A DNA stretch of 64,000 bases from Crocodylus rhombifer. Taxonomy: Eukaryota; Chordata; Crocodylia; Crocodylidae. The translations under genes and the position numbers were made by a program. The stretch spans positions 430,018 to 494,017 of the forward strand of contig JAVSML010025215.1 of NCBI GenBank assembly GCA_038503035.1, in the 5' to 3' direction. Under the pieces are notes generated by a model that saw only the letters and a list, made by a program, of their open reading frames with translations, ran no database searches and was not told the DNA's origin. Below are positions 1-11,327 of the stretch, in pieces; position 1 is the first letter of the stretch; each line of letters begins with the position of its first letter.

Positions 1-1282
1 GTAGAAAAGGGTAGAGTCCTCTACTTTAGCGGGAGCTGCAGGAGACAGCCTTCAATATATTTGAATTATGTATTTCAAACATTGCTTTTTCACATGGGGC
101 CTTATTGCAACATGAATCTTTTTTTATTATTAAAACAAAAAAAATCTAGTCTTTATAAGAGTACAACATTTGTTAAGATTGAAAAAGGGAGCACACTTGA
201 GTGGGTGACAGCATTTATGGCAAGAAAGACAGTTGTGATTCATGTCTGAAAGCTGGCTACGAGAAATGAGAGCTTTATCCAAGGTCTCATTATAAGTGAG
301 AGTGCTTCTATGCAAGTTCTGTACCATTAAAGCAGAATATTCAGCTGGAGAGAAGTCATTTTTCAGGACATGATGCCTGTAATTCTGCTTTCCTCAAAGT
401 ATGAACTTTCTGGTGAGAATGATTGTGTTTTATACTTTCCCAGGGACTGCCATAGAAATAAACCAGCAGCTTGGTTTTCTGTGTTAGGTTTAAGAAAAAG
501 CTATACCAAGGATTTTATACAGGGGTTCTTATGAAATGATCTATAAAACTGGATGAGACAAAATCTGTTTGATGGACACAACTATTCTGGTTTTTAGCGT
601 TATGCTTTTATTATATGCTGAATACAAGCCTATCTATAACACCAACTATAGTGGGTCACACGTCTCCTGAAAGGTTTCCAAGGTGCAAGATGTTGCCCTG
701 CTGGAAGTTATAGGCATTCTGGGAACTCAGTCCTATCCAATGCATTGCAGGAAATGGCTGTTTAATTAGAACACTTCGTATTCTGTGGCATTACTCCTGA
801 GAAGCGTGGATTGTGGAAGTTGAATTTTTGGTCAGAATACAACGTCTCCTCCCAGGTATACAGAAATAAACAAAAGGGAACAGAGAACAAAAAGCAAAAC
901 AAATATGGTGCACGTTGTCATTTCACAGTATTGGGAAAGGATACAATACCTGTCTTTGCCTAGTGCAACTTTATAGGTAAGATGAGCATCCCTCATAATC
1001 TAGATCGGGGAGGGGGATCTTCCCTTGGAGATTTCCGAGTTGTATGAAAATCCAAGGCCTAGAACATAATGCATTTTTTGCCTTAACTATTTAAAATGCC
1101 TAGTGGTTGAATTTTATCACTACCATCCAACCTACAGCTGAAGTATATATTCAGTTGGAACCCATTATAGCCATTGTCTTTTTCTATGAAGTCACTCTCT
1201 ATTTATCTAGGTATTGAAACCATCATAATCAGTAACTATATTATGAAAAACTTTGCTAATCACTAGCCATTCTTACAAATAT
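1..1282. other. Unassigned DNA, no gene seen
   Basis: A+T-rich sequence without a sustained open frame or a repeat family that I recognise. The short open frames near the left edge (62-65 codons) have no recognisable domain. The first 40 bases are cut by the window edge. Confidence 0.6.
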
Positions 1283-1287
1283 GCCTA
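1283..1287. repeat. Left target-site duplication GCCTA
   Basis: GCCTA lies directly before TGTGGCAG and is repeated exactly at 2531-2535 directly after CTGTTACA. A 5-bp duplication around TG...CA ends is the signature of LTR-type integration. Confidence 0.7.
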
Positions 1288-1380
1288 TGTGGCAGTGCGC
1301 CTTTGGGTGCCTGCCACTTTAAGGGCAGAGTCAGGCAGCCAACTGGTACCTGATGGGGGCAGCCATTTTTGAGAACTAGG

Positions 1381-1390
1381 TATATAAAGG
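1381..1390 (+). promoter_or_regulatory. TATA box of LTR-like element
   Basis: TATATAAAGG lies 93 bp inside the element. Its distance from the TG end and the absence of a competing motif make it the likely core promoter of this LTR-like copy. Copy 2 shows no equivalent box at this place. Confidence 0.5.
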
Positions 1391-1856
1391 CTGCAGTTTG
1401 CTGCTGACAGCCCAAGCAGAAACATTGCCTGGCTGAGCTGCAGCAGAGACATCAGAAGGTAAGAGCAGGAGGCTCTTGGTCCTGGGCATGACCTAAAATT
1501 GCATCCTGCCAGGGAGCACTAACTTGTTGGGGCTGCTTGTGGTGGGACAGCCCCCAGGAAATGTCAGGTCAGTTACCACCTGAGTGAAAGGTGGGTTGGG
1601 GCACCTAAACCCCTGCCCCCACATTTGGATGGGTTACTGGGAGACAGAGAAAGGAGAGTGGGGCCAGGAACACTGAGGGAGCAGCACCTGAGCCCCAGGG
1701 GGTGTGAAACCCCAGCTCTAGGAGCGGGCAGAGTAGGGCCAGGCATGCCAAGGTGGCACCTGAGCCTAAAAGGGGGTGTTCGATCCCATGCCTGGCATAG
1801 TGGGCAGAATATTGTTGCCCTGGGAGGGGGCGGAGTTTTGTGTGGCCCCACACAGA

Positions 1857-2005
1857 GTAGGGTTGAATGGGACTAGCCTAAAGGGCTGAGTGTGAGGGGG
1901 GCTGAGTAGGGCTGAACAGGGAGTAAGCCTAAAGGACAGTCTCAGGGGCATGTTGAGTAGGGCTGAACTGGGAGTAAGCCTGAAGGGTAGCGCAAGGGTC
2001 AGCCC
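1857..2005 (+). repeat. Tandem repeat, about 50-bp unit, three units
   Basis: Units start near 1857, 1906 and 1957 (49- and 51-bp spacing). Each carries GTAGGGYTGAA, a GGGA-TAGCCT core and a G-rich tail. They lie within LTR-like copy 1, and length change of this array may partly explain why the two copies differ in size. Confidence 0.6.
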
Positions 2006-2535
2006 CATGAGTAATTGATTGTGAGGATGATGAGAAGACCCCAGGGTGGGGTGTGGTGTAGAGACCCTAGAGTGAGCATAGTAGGAACCCAATCTGTGGG
2101 GAAGAGGCCAAGGTATGTTCATGGATGCCTGAGGCCGTAGTTTGGGTCAGAGGCTGAGTGGCAGGGCTCAGCCAGAGCGTTAGGGGCAGGTCCTGACCCC
2201 GATAAGTCCTCCGCCACAAGGAGGCCGAGTGTGGGTTGGAATAAAGAGCTAAAGGTTGAGCACAAGGACATGCTGCTCCAGGGAGGAGTGAGAGTCCCTG
2301 TAAGACCCTGGAGCACCAGTCGTGATGTGGGTTATGTGGATGCCATCTGTGAGGCATGGGCTGTGATGTAAGGAAGGTTCAGAGCTGCAGATATTGCCCC
2401 TGGTATTGGGGCAGGAAATGGGCAGCCTACCACCTGACTAATATCGTAATCATTTTCCATCAAGGTGTGGCAGGAAAGAGAGGTGGGCAGGCCAATTTTT
2501 AACTGGCCCCGGGAAGGCGCTCCTGTTACAGCCTA

Positions 2536-5500
2536 ACACCACGGTGATCCCTGCATCTTCGTCTGATGTCTAGCTAGTTTTTTGTCATTTTTGACATGCA
2601 TATCATACAGTTTTGAAATATCATGCATAAAACAAACTATCCAATTGAGGGGAAAATAGTGATTTAGAACGAAAATTCTCAGATAGGTTGCTGAAGCAGT
2701 AGAATGATTGAGTTACACACTCAAACAGTAGGGATGATTCACCATTTCCTGTATCCATGAAATACATGGATAGAAAGTAATTGTACACTGACTTTCATCT
2801 TGCTTTCATATTATACTGCATCTGTAAGAACTGGGTTTAACTATTTCAACTAATTTTTCAAATACAATGGTGTATGACACTGTTAACATGCAAGAACTCA
2901 AGTGTTGTTCATAAATAGGGGAGAGCTTCATTTAAGTCCACGAAGAAAGAAACAAAAGGATCACCTAAACATGTTGTTTCTCGTTCTGAGCTTTCACAGG
3001 ATTTTTCATCCATACTTGGTAATGAAATAAAAGATAACATTTAAACCACCAAATCCAGGGATTTCAGAATCAAGTAAGAAATTTCATGCACATTTTAGCT
3101 CCTTGATTCTCAATTATAGAGGTGAATCCTGAAGGTAATGAAATTTTTACTTGAATAAGGACTTCTGTATTCTATCATTGCAAAATCACTCATTATGATG
3201 CTAGTTGAGTGCACTTTACTGATTCCATATTTACAAATTCATACTATGTAATATGTTTAGGCTTTGTTTCATGCTGAGTCAGGCAGTTAGGGCAAATTCC
3301 AGATTGAAAGCCAGTTCTGCATTTCTTGTGCAGGAAACCATAATTGACAAGAGGCACTTTTTGGGCAGGAACTGTGTATATCAGGGCCTCCCTATTTTTT
3401 TCTGAAAATCCACACAGTCCACCATTCTTGCAAGAAATAGTAAACTGTACAGGACATTTTATTCACTGTGCTATGCATAGGCATTTTCAGAAGAACGCCA
3501 TGGTGGCGTAACTGCTCCAGCTGCAGGCAGCGGGACTTTTAGCATGGCAACCCCGTAGGTTCCACCCTATAGGTATATTAGTGTTTGGGTCTAGTTCCCC
3601 AGAAGTGCAGAGTGCCCTCTATTAGCAGAGAAATAAATGAAAGTTGATCAATGCCAGCCATTTTAGAGATTAAAAATATTGACTGTAACCTGTCTAGGGG
3701 CAGGAGTTCTTTTAATCAGAGAGCTTCTACCTGTTGTCAAATATCCAGCACAGTAACACTACTAAATAAAAAATATTTAACTATGCTAGGGATATTATTT
3801 CTGTGTACCTATCCTAGAGCCAGACACTGGCTGCAAAGAATCATTGTAGAAAACAACACTATTTGAATAGATCTGAGAAGTAAAACTTCGTATCAATGAA
3901 AAGTGGTTAGTAAGCATGTGCGGATATAATTGCATTTTAAAGAAGCAATTATCTCAACTGTTTGGAGGGATATTTTCACATGTAGATATTGTCTTAGATG
4001 CCTGTCCAATTGAACGTCCATTGCAGTTAGGCACCTAACTCTTATTTATGTTTCTGTAAGGGTTTTGCCTGTATTGTGAATGAATGGTCTGGCAAAGATT
4101 GAAATTTTGTATTAGGGTCCGGTTCTTCTCCCTCCCCCTGCCTCCCCTCTCCCCAAGAGTCATTGTTTATCTGAAATTGTGTGTTTAGAAAAGGAAATAT
4201 GTACAGCTGAATGGCTTAAATAACCATGGCACTGTATTTAGACTATGATCTGTAAACCAAAGTGAGTGTCTTATGGCTTCATGTGGAAGTAAATGAATCT
4301 CAGTGACACTGAAGGACAGAGAGAGAGCTCCTGCAATTCAATTTAGATACCCAGTCAGACCCTTATTAAAAATCCATATAGAATGTATATAGCCTTTTAC
4401 AATTAACATGTAAAATTTCTAAGTGGGACATAGCTCATTATAAATACTATAAAATGGTTTCTAAAGTCAAAGTACAGAAAGGTGGTTATTCTTGATTCAG
4501 GTGTTTCAAACATGTGGAATGACTTATTTTGAACCTTATTGGTTACATCCTTATTACATTCAATCAGGCTTTTCCATGATGGGAAATGAATAAAATTCCC
4601 AAGGGGAAAGAATTTACTCTTGGCTGCTCTTTTTACCTCGGTTGGAAATTTTTTGTGAGAAAGGTGCAATGTTAAGTTTCGAGAATGAAATCTGTCAAAT
4701 GCTTTGGAAAAACCTGGCTAATTTAACCATGTTAGCTAGAACAACTACTTTTGTTTGCTCCTCTGAGAGTAATAGCATGTCTTCAGCATAGTTGGCCTTT
4801 GGCAATTGGTGGGGGCTTGGGAAAATATTTTTGGAAGAGGAGGAAATAAAAATAGAATTAAACCACAGGGAATTGGGGAAAGGAGAAGAAATGTTGATGA
4901 ACGGCAGTGCAAAAAGAGGAAATATCTTTGGAGCAAGTGCCTAGAGCATTGATTTGTCTTTGTCACATACTTCTTATATAAGACCTAATATAGTAAGTTT
5001 CCTATCATCTAAGACTTCAGTTATACTGAGAAGGAGCTGGTAGAAAGCACTGCCTATTTAAAAATATTTGCTTGGCTTTTTAATTGCCTTTAACAAACAT
5101 TGTACCACTTTTATCTTTGTTTCCCATAGATAATTAGATAACAGAACATTACTGTCATGAGCGTTCTTGAGGACGACAGTTGAAATGTGCATGTATCAGT
5201 ATTTATCTGCAGGTGCACCTTATCCAGTTAGGTTGCAGAAACCTACCTTGTGACCAATTATAACTAACCTACTTGTACAGAATTGTTTCCAACCAGGCCA
5301 TAGATTCTTTTTCTTTCTTTCTTTTTTAAATAGCAAAAAAATGTGTCAAATTCTTTTGAATAATGGATACATGTAAAGAAATAGCCATCTGCTTCTGGAA
5401 TTTCTGCAGCAGAAAGAGGCTACATTATTATTTGCCCAATAAATTATTCATTCTGAATTATTGGCCCAGTTCTGTGGTTAGATAAAAACAAGAAGTGATG

Positions 5501-6090
5501 GCCAGAGTGCTTATTAATAGATTCCCCAATCTCTAATAAGAAATTCATATATATCACCCTTTGTTTTTTGTTCTGGGTTGAATACATTTGAGTCAAATTT
5601 TAAAATTACTGATACAGCAAGTTTGACATAGGTTAATTTCATATTTGCCATGAGATCTTGCATTGAAAATAATGGCTCATGTAGCTGCAGCTACAAGTTA
5701 TATTCTTGTTTTGAGATCTTACAACAGGATTCACATAAACTCATGCTATCCTTATGCAGTACATGGAAGACTTAAAATAATATCACCTATAGTTTCCCCT
5801 TTTGCATGTATTTTCTGTACTTATAATTGGTTGCACAAGAGGAGAAGGTACATAACTGAGCCCTGTGTACTGAGGTTATTAAAGAAATAGAGAACATAGT
5901 ATGTCTGACTTAAAAATGGCAATGACTGAATTACACAAACTGCCCATTTTATGAGCCCTAAACCACAGGTCTGTCTCAGTCTTTTTTCCAAATTACTTAA
6001 CGAACCTTTTAAAAGGCTGTTTGAAATAATTCTAGTGGACCACTTCATGTAGGGGTATCATTTCCTCCCCATAATTCCACTTAGGCCCTA
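2536..6090. other. Unassigned DNA, no gene seen
   Basis: A+T-rich single-copy-looking sequence. The longest open frames (71-88 codons near 3651, 4403 and 4745) show no domain and no codon-like bias. No microsatellite or TIR pair was recognised. Confidence 0.55.
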
Positions 6091-6820
6091 AGCTTGCAAA
6101 GAGAATCACATGATGGAAGTGTCCCACCAGATCATGAGCAGCCAGGTCTGGGTTCACTCAGGAGTCAAGTTTGCCATTTAGGGTCCAGAGGAACAAGCAG
6201 ATTCCAGGGACAAGCTGGGAGGTCAGTCCAAGAACAGGATCTAGGAACAGATGGAGAGCAAAGCTGGAGCATGTGCCAGGTGGAGAAGCCAAGAGATCCA
6301 TCAGAGAGCAGGGTCAAAGCGCAAGGTGGAGGTAGTCTGGGAACAGGTTCAGCCCTCTTGCCCAGACACTTCCTGTTCCAGATCGAGGCATATATGGGGG
6401 GAACTGGAGGGTCATTTGACCCTGGTTAGCCATTCTGGTGCCAGTGAGTGAGTAGAGAGCTAGGCCCTTCTGGAGGCTTCAGGATAGCTTTGACCAGCCT
6501 GAATATTTTGACAGCTGGACTCAGTGCATAGCAATGAATTTCTGGCACCCAGGGCAAAGCCCGTAGTGGCAACCTGCCCTCATCCTGTGCACAGATCCAG
6601 GGGGAACACACCTCCAGCATGCTTTCCTGGGCACGCATGGAGCAGCTGGAGCCACTCTTCCCCCATTTTGCAACCACCAGAATTTGCTGCTCGTGGTTCC
6701 ATCCCGCACCCTGCTCTGGCTGGGCAGTGCCAGTTGGAGTCCTTTGCTTCAGGACCCAGGGAAGTCGCCTCGCTTCCCCACCTTGCTATGGCACTGGCTA
6801 GACATGTACACGTCCATGGG
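6091..6820. other. G+C-richer block with AGGAACAG-type repeats, unidentified
   Basis: Base composition shifts sharply from the flanks. The left half repeats motifs of the type CCAGGGACAAG, GTCCAAGAACAGG and CTAGGAACAG, which suggests an old LTR or minisatellite-bearing repeat. A similar texture appears near 33850-34120. The open frames here (up to 111 codons) are explained by high G+C and resemble no protein I know. The CR1 at 6821 follows directly. Confidence 0.35.
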
Positions 6821-8028
6821 ATGTAATGTGATGCACCCCATGATGCTAAGAGAGTTGGCTGATGTGATTACAGAGCTGCTCGCCATTATCTTTGAAAACT
6901 TTGATTGTGAGAGGTCTCAGATGATTGGAAAAAGGCAAATATAGTATCCATCTTTAAGAAAGGGAAGGAAAATCTGGAGAACTACAGACTGGTCAGCCTT
7001 ATCTCAGTCCCTGGAAAACTCAACGAGCAAGTCTTCAAGGAATCAACTTCTAAGTATTTTGAGAAGAAGTTAATTAGGAGCAGTCAGCGTGGATTCATCT
7101 GGGGCAAGGCATACATGACCAACCTGATTGCCTTCTATGACAAGACGACTGACTCTGTGGATGTGATATAACTTGACTTTAGTAAGGCTTTTGATATGGT
7201 CTCCTACAACATTCTTGCAGGCAAGCTAAGGAAGCATGGGTTGGATAAATGGACTATAAGTTAGATAAAAAACTGGCTGGATCATTGGGCTCATAGGGTA
7301 GTAATCTATAGCTCGGTGTCTACTGAGCAGCTGGTATCAAGTGGACTGTGCAGGGGTTGGTCCTGGGGCCAGTTTGGTTCAATATTTTCATCAGTGACTT
7401 GGAAGATAGGTCGGAGTACACTCTCAGCAAGTTTGTACATGACACGAAGCTGGAGGGAGTAGTAGATACATTGGAGGGTAGGGTTAGGATTCAGGGAGAC
7501 CGCAACAAATTGGAGGATTGGACCAAAAGAAATCTCATGAGGTTCAATGACAAGTGCAAAGTCTTACACTTATGACAGACCAATCCAACGTACCACTACA
7601 GGCTGAGGACTGACTGGCTAAGCAGCAGCTCTGCAGAAAAGGACCTGGGGGTTACAGTGGTCAGTAAGCTGAATACGAATCAACAGTGTGGCCTTGTTCC
7701 GAAGAAGGCTAACAACATACTGGGCTTCATTAGTTGGAATGCTGCCAGCAGATCAAGGGAAGTGATTATTCCTCACTCCTTGGCACTGGTGAGGTCACCT
7801 CTGGAGTACTGTGTCCAGTTTTGGGCCCCCCACTACAAAAATAATGTGGACAAATTGGAGAGAGTCTAGCAAAGGGCAATGAAAATGGTTAGGGGACTGG
7901 GGCATATGACTTCTCAGGAGAGGCTGAGGAAACTGGGCTTATATACCTTGGAGAAGAGAAGACTAAGGGGGTTGGACTAGATGACTGCCTGAGGTCCCTT
8001 TCAACCCTAATTTTGTATGATTCTGTGA
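6821..8028 (+). mobile_element. CR1 LINE, 5'-truncated, heavily decayed
   Basis: The sequence starts in the reverse-transcriptase part of CR1 ORF2, in a segment matching the conserved 'LHPRVLKELADVIAEPLARIFENSW' region of CR1: HPMMLRELADVITELL is visible at about 6835-6880. It then continues in shifting frames through LGPVWFNIFISDLED and ends at the CR1 3' tail (GAGGTCCCTTTCAACCCTAA, then TATGATTCTGTGA) at 8028. The catalytic FADD box reads FVHD at 7432-7443, so the enzyme would be dead. There are many frameshifts and in-frame stops. It is more diverged than the copies at 20.3, 28.9 and 53.8 kb and so is probably an older insertion. Confidence 0.85.
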
Positions 8029-8869
8029 TTGCCTGTAGCATGCCAGGCTTGGATGAGTGGCTATACCAGTCAGACTGAGGCTCCAGGTTTGAGGCCATGG
8101 TCTTACAGGGAGCCTACCAACCCATACAGATTTATAGAACAGTACTGCAATCTGTGCAATTCCCTGAGTTTTTCACAGGTCTGCTTATAAGGATCTTTCT
8201 CCAGAACTGGGAGCTAAAAAGGAATGGTTCACTATAAGTTTACTTAACAATGGGCTGAAACAATCTGAAACTTCTGTTGAACTTAATTTATTTAGTAGAG
8301 TTCATTTTTGGGACATAGTTATGCAAGTGGATTTATGTGTGTGAACCTTAACTTCGGTGGAGTTCTACTGGGAAGCGAACAATCTCTTGTGTGGATTTAG
8401 CTGCATAGTTCAGGGTGTAAGTGAGTAGGTATATTTTAAAAAAATTTTTTTACTTACAGGTATCCAGCAACCAGCATAACTTTTTATCCACCTAAGAGAT
8501 ATGACATGAAGTTAAATGTGACAGCCTATTAGATTGCTTATATCTGTAGTATGCCAGGCTGATAGGAGGAGTATTGCAGTAAGTTGCTTTGTGAGTTATG
8601 AATATTTCTCTTGAAAGAGAGTGAATGTTTTTTTTCATAAAACATTTGCCTTGACAGATATAAATGTCGAAGTAAAGCAATGGTCAGAAATTTATAGAAC
8701 ATAGATTTGCTTTTTTCTGCTGTTATTCCATTTTACTTGTGAGTTCAGCACAGTGGGGATGTAACAGATAACCAGAGGACATGCAACAAAAAAGAGAGGC
8801 GGGCAAATAAAGAGATAAGAGCATGAAGAAAGTGTGATTGATGGATATGGGGATAGGAGGGACATCCTG
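8029..8869. other. Unassigned DNA, no gene seen
   Basis: A+T-rich sequence with no sustained frame. CTGTAGCATGCCAGGCT at 8034-8050 recurs with one change near 8546; no family was assigned. Confidence 0.5.
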
Positions 8870-9250
8870 GGTGCATCCAGGTGAGTGTGCATGTGTGGTG
8901 TGAAGTGCTACAGATGCCATTTTGCATATATAAGCATTCTGGGTGCTGCTAATTTGCAATGTCGGGGGAGAGGGTGAGGGGAAAGCAGGGTTGGATTTCC
9001 TGGTGTAAAAAATCCCTACACCTTGTGGGAAAAAAAAAAAAAAGCAGGGCAGTGCATGCTTCAGCTGCTGGCCAGGCTCCAGGCTCCCTGCTACAGGATT
9101 GTTAGGAGGCCCCAGACTCCCTTACCCCATCCAGGCCAATGTGCCGTGTGCTTACATAGGGGCTCCCTGGGGACAAGTAACAGCAGCACATATTGTGCTG
9201 CTGCTGTTTGTCCCTGGGGAAACGCACATTCCTGCTCGTGGGGATGCACC
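8870..9250. mobile_element. TIR element with internal hairpin, family copy 1
   Basis: The left end GGTGCATCCAGGTGAGTGTGCATGT faces the right end, which reads GGTGCATCCCCACGAGCAGGAATGT on the minus strand. The interior carries an inverted repeat (9167-9225, AGCAGCACA-TAT-TGTGCTGCT core) and an A-run at 9030-9042. The same TIR and interior hairpin recur at 61255-61742, so this is a dispersed family. No coding capacity is present, and no clear TSD was found. It is a MITE-like DNA element of unassigned superfamily. Confidence 0.55.
9167..9225. repeat. Inverted repeat (hairpin) in TIR element
   Basis: Arm CCCTGGGGACAAGTAACAGC-AGCACA pairs imperfectly with TGTGCTGCTGCTGTTTGTCCCTGGGG across a 3-base TAT spacer. 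Stem length is about 26 bp with a few mismatches. Confidence 0.7.
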
Positions 9251-9421
9251 ATCTATGTGGTAATCTCTGTTCGGCTGTGAGCCTGATGTATGGCTTTGGG
9301 TAGCTGAACCCTTACATATGTTTTCTAATCTGTTTAAAATAAATAAACCTGTTTAGCAAGATTACCTAGTGAAATTTGTGCAATGTTTTTGAAGAAGGGT
9401 TAAATTCTGTTCTCTACATTA
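9251..9421. other. Unassigned spacer
   Basis: A short A+T-rich stretch between the TIR element and LTR-like copy 2, including AAATAAATAAA near 9340. No feature was seen. Confidence 0.5.
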
Positions 9422-9426
9422 AGCTG
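9422..9426. repeat. Left target-site duplication AGCTG
   Basis: AGCTG directly precedes TGTGGCAG and recurs at 11323-11327 directly after TATCACA. Confidence 0.65.
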
Positions 9427-11322
9427 TGTGGCAGACCCCCTTTGGGTGATCGCCACTTTAAGGGCTCGGGCAAGCTACCTACAGAGGAGCCTGCAGGGCA
9501 GAGGGCAGGAGGGAGACACCCCTCCCTTGGAAGAATTTTAAGGGGGAAGGTGTATGGTGGTGCACCTTTGGGTGCTTTCCAGTTTAGGGGCCTGAGCAAT
9601 CTGTGAAGCACCTTACAGGTGACTGCAGAGCCAATCTGGTGGTCACATGGTGGCCAAGAGGCTGCTTGATTGGAGCAGGGCTGAGCAACCTCAGCATGAG
9701 AACAGGCCCCAAGGAGCAGAATGAGCAGTTGCTGCAGGGGTGCTGCTGAAGTAACATTGCTCATCTGGAGCTTTTCTGCTCCTAGGAACAATCTGGAGGT
9801 CAAAGGTGGGAACTGTTGGGAAGGAGCAGGTTCCTAGAGACCCTCCCAAACCCTGAGAAATGGCAATGGGCCTAGGGAGAATGAAGCCAGCCTAGGAAAG
9901 GGGCTTAGAACTTGTGAGCTTACTGAGGGGCTAAGCAAGCCCCAATTACAACTGGTGGTGAGGCTAGGGGTTCAGGTGAGTCCAGTGAAGTAAAGTGCTG
10001 CTGGATAAGATCTCTGGGTGTTCTAGGCGAGCCCAGAGAAGATGACTGCTTTATGGTAGGGACCAGAAGGCACCTCTGCTGAGTAGAAAGGGTCAACTGC
10101 TTGTTGATTGGCCTGGGGCTCTTGACTGGCCCAAGCTGGGGCCAGGGCCCAAAGTGGATGAAGGCCAAGCATGCCCACCACAAGGGGCAGGTCAGGCAGT
10201 GGAGAGCCTTCGCATCCCGACTGGCCAGAGAGCAAGGCCAGGCTCAAGCTGAGCAAAGTCCCTCAAGGGAGAGAGCACCAGGCAGGCTGGTATGACGGAG
10301 GCTGAAGCCCAGACTCGTGATAGGAGGAATCCCAAAAAAGGGGTATGAGAGAGTTAGGGCTAGTGGCTGAGACATGCCATGAGATAGAGGCTGGAACAGC
10401 ATGCACAGGAGTGAGTAGTCCATGAGGAACATCCAGGAGCCCAGTGAGGGTGGGCAGGTAGGACTGCAGTGGTCCTGGGGAATGACCTAAAACTACTTCT
10501 TGCTGGGGAGGATAGTGTGGTGAGGGTGCCTATGGTGGGACAGTCCCCAGGAAATGCCACACCAGTGCCTTCTTAGGGAAAGGCAAGTATGGGGTGTCAG
10601 AAAGCCGCAGCCCCCCACTGCCTTGTGGGTAACCCTGTTGAGGGGAAAGGCTAGAGGAGCATACCCTGAGAGAAAAGCAACAGGCTTGTGCAAGATCATG
10701 GAATCCAGGAGGGCCCAAAGCCTGAGGAAGAGTGAGAACTAGTGAGCAACCCTGATGAGTGTGAGGTCTAGTGGGAAGCCTACATAAGATTGGGGCCTAG
10801 GAGGAGACCTGACTGAAAGTGAGGCCCAGGTGCATTGACAGACACCTGAGGCCTGAGTGGAGAGTAGGGGGTCCAGGCACGTTGGCAGACACCTGAGGGC
10901 GTAAGGCCCCATAGCCTCAGTGAAGAGGTAGATTAGTGACCCCAGTGAGAGGGTAGAGTGTGAGGGGCCAGGACCCTAATAAGAGGCAAGAAGCCCAGAG
11001 GCCCCAGTGAGGGGGAATGTGGCTAAGGCACATCTATGGACATCTGAGGCCAGGTTCAGGCCAGAGGCCGAGTGCAGTCTAGCAATGGGGCTGGGGGAGT
11101 AGTAGTGATTGTGGATGCCATCTGCAAGGCATGTGACATGATAAAAGGGAGGTTGGACCCATGTATTATGCTCTTGGCATCAGGGCCTTAAAGGGGCTGC
11201 GTCCTGCATTTTTCCAATTGATTTCAGACACATCATGGCATGGTGGGCAAATCAAGGTGTACTACCATAGGCAGGTAGGTGGGCCAACATTGTGACTGGC
11301 CTCAGGACGGCCCCCTATCACA
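9427..11322 (+). mobile_element. LTR-like element, copy 2 (longer variant)
   Basis: The element begins TGTGGCAG and ends CCTATCACA. AGCTG flanks it at 9422-9426 and 11323-11327, an exact 5-bp TSD. It is related to 1288-2530 at the left end (CTTTGGGTG..CGCCACTTTAAGGGC), in the middle (GGAATGACCTAAAA, then GGTGGGACAGTCCCCAGGAAATG at about 10530) and at the right end (GGTGGGCCAA..GACTGGCC). It is 1896 bp against 1243 bp. The extra length comes from a second copy of the 5' terminal module near 9551 and from a longer central array of degenerate GAGG/CCTGAGG-rich units at about 10740-10990. There is no protein-coding frame of retroviral type. No TATA box matches that of copy 1. Confidence 0.6.
9550..9610 (+). 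repeat. Internal duplicate of the element's 5' terminal module
   Basis: TGGTGGTGCACCTTTGGGTGC-TTTCCAGTTTAGGGGC repeats, about 123 bp downstream, the terminal TGTGGCAG..CCTTTGGGTG..CGCCACTTTAAGGGC. This indicates a tandem duplication of the LTR edge, or one copy inserted into another. Confidence 0.55.
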
Positions 11323-11327
11323 AGCTG

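Larger units (their letters stand above)
1288..2530 (+). mobile_element. LTR-like element, copy 1 (probable solo LTR)
   Basis: The element begins TGTGGCAGTGCGCC and ends CTCCTGTTACA, and GCCTA flanks both sides. A TATA-type promoter TATATAAAGG lies at 1381-1390, about 95 bp from the left end, which is where an LTR U3 promoter is expected and sets the plus orientation. Three units of about 50 bp in tandem occupy about 1857-2005; each contains GTAGGG-TGAA followed by AGCCTAAAGG-like sequence. No gag or pol reading frame is present, so this is either a solo LTR or a non-autonomous element. Both ends match the copy at 9427-11322. The start of the 3' block near 2460 (TCAAGGTGTGGCAGG) recurs in reverse at about 33057-33071. 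I do not recognise the family by name. Confidence 0.6.

Noticed and set aside
1573..2357. Stacked frames of 82-118 codons on both strands
   Set aside because: They fall wholly in the LTR-like element and its tandem array, and are explained by base composition.
6094..6429. 111-codon plus frame as a gene
   Set aside because: Low-complexity Gly/Gln/Ser-rich translation of a repeat-like G+C-rich block, with no domain or start context.
9022..9050. A-run as a poly(A) tail of a retroposed gene
   Set aside because: It lies inside a TIR element, with no gene-like sequence upstream and no TSD.
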